Assembly: GCF_000611645.1 (NCBI RefSeq)
Contig: NW_014013568.1
Location: forward strand, 1 to 43,744
From: Monoraphidium neglectum
Taxonomy: Eukaryota; Chlorophyta; Chlorophyceae; Sphaeropleales; Selenastraceae
Length of the DNA: 43,744 nucleotides
Direction: 5' to 3'
The notes under the pieces were generated by a model, which ran no database searches, was not told the DNA's origin, and saw only the letters and a list, made by a program, of their open reading frames with translations. Numbering within the stretch: the first letter of the stretch is position 1; every line of letters begins with the position of its first letter. Positions 43,296-43,744 of the stretch are shown here, piece after piece. A program made the position numbers and the translations under genes.

Positions 43296-43300
43296 TTACA
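43296..43300 (-). promoter_or_regulatory. candidate TGTAA polyadenylation signal of YIPF-type gene
   Basis: TTACA on the plus strand, 105 nt past the stop at 43405. If used, the CTG repeat at 43145 would lie outside the mature transcript. Confidence 0.4.
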
Positions 43301-43404
43301 TGCACATGCAGCCCAGCCGCCTGAATGTGGCGCAGGCCGAGCCAGCCACCGACGGAAAAACCGCCGCGCGCCCTCGCCGCACGGCCAACCCCGCAGCGCG
43401 CGCG

Positions 43405-43678
43405 TCACCACGCAAAGAAGTACAGCCGCAGCGCCAGGCCGAGCCCCACGTGGCACCCGAAGATGATCCCCAGCAGCAGCACCGCCTTGGCCGGCGCCGC
43501 CTCGTAGATCGACTGCTTCAGGTTGGCCACCACGAACGTCCCGCTGATCGCGGTGGCGGCCATGACGGCGAGCCAGCGGAGCAAGGCCAGGGGCGGGATG
43601 CAGATGAAGGCCATCGGGATGAAGATCGTGAGGCTGTAGCCGTAGATGCACCAGACATTGGCGAGGCGGATCTCGCTC
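43405..43678 (-). CDS. YIPF1/YIPF2-type Yip1 family membrane protein, last exon
   Basis: The C-terminal exon (91 codons with the stop) of a Yip1-domain protein, a multi-spanning Golgi/ER membrane protein that binds Rab GTPases and acts in vesicle traffic. The exon starts with VWCIYGYSLTIFIPMAFICI, the family's conserved [VW]-C-x-YGYSL-x-x-[FY]-IP segment. It continues with three further hydrophobic stretches (WLAVMAATAISGTFVVANL, AVLLLGIIFGCHVGLGLAL) and ends LRLYFFAW, like the YFF ends of YIPF1/2. The acceptor (AAAG, ending 43679) is in the phase the frame needs. The remaining 66 bp to the window edge are intron. The cytosolic N-terminal half lies outside the window. Confidence 0.86.
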
Positions 43679-43744
43679 CTTTGGGGGGCAATGGGGTAAA
43701 CGGGGGAGGAAGGGGGGGGGGCGGGGGTGGCAGGAAGGGGCCCA

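Noticed and set aside
1..43744. CRISPR arrays, bacterial operons or prophage
   Set aside because: The genes are eukaryotic and spliced; the repeats are microsatellites or coding tandem repeats with no unique spacers.
1..43744. tRNA and rRNA genes
   Set aside because: I scanned for B-box-like GTTCGA contexts (for example near 11102) and found none with a matching acceptor stem or A box by eye.

Overview
The window is nuclear DNA of a GC-rich green alga. It shows many short spliced exons (GT-AG and some GC-AG introns, most donors GTGAG/GTGCG), alanine-rich reading frames, candidate TGTAA polyadenylation signals and chloroplast-type N-termini. The gene set (a ClpT-type plastid Clp subunit, a pheophorbide a oxygenase-like Rieske protein, uroporphyrinogen-III synthase, a plant-type hexose carrier) fits a core chlorophyte. 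Placement within Chlorophyceae is inference only. I rebuilt gene models by hand from homology and splice sites; exon sums that stay in frame are stated in the entries.

Layout, left to right. 0.4-3.3 kb (-): 5' part of the CCT epsilon chaperonin gene, divergent from a single-exon ClpT-like gene (3.9-4.7 kb, +). 5.6-10.2 kb (-): a ten-exon PAO-family gene. 10.2-11.9 kb holds nothing I recognise, followed by a 709-base N gap whose two flanks are the same 33 bp. 12.7-13.8 kb (-): 3' exon of an unrecognised low-complexity protein. 15.3-19.1 kb (-): an eleven-exon Tas-type aldo-keto reductase. 19.9-22.7 kb (+): a seven-exon hemD/UROS gene. 23.7-25.0 kb (-): a secreted tyrosine-repeat/Pro-Ala-Ser protein. 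25.8-28.0 kb (-): an unrecognised polytopic membrane protein. About 29.1-29.5 kb: a decayed retroelement-like fragment. 29.7-32.0 kb (-): a secreted aldonolactone-oxidase-like flavoprotein, divergent over about 250 bp from a sugar-carrier-like MFS gene (32.3-35.3 kb, +). 36.3-37.6 kb (+): an unrecognised 297-residue protein. 38.4-38.9 kb (-): a second secreted tyrosine-repeat protein, related to the first. 39.6-41.5 kb (-): an unrecognised multi-exon gene. The right end carries the last exon of a YIPF1/2-type Golgi membrane protein (-).

There is no operon logic. Thematic links are tetrapyrrole metabolism (UROS synthesis, PAO-type breakdown) and protein quality control (CCT, ClpT). The most novel item is the pair of small secreted proteins with tyrosine-rich tandem repeats. 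They share an identical first-exon length (49 nt) and intron phase and lie 13 kb apart, and may be a lineage-specific wall or adhesive family. Other points are two GC-AG introns with the same AG|GCGAG donor, and alternating CA/CG tracts that all fall inside introns.
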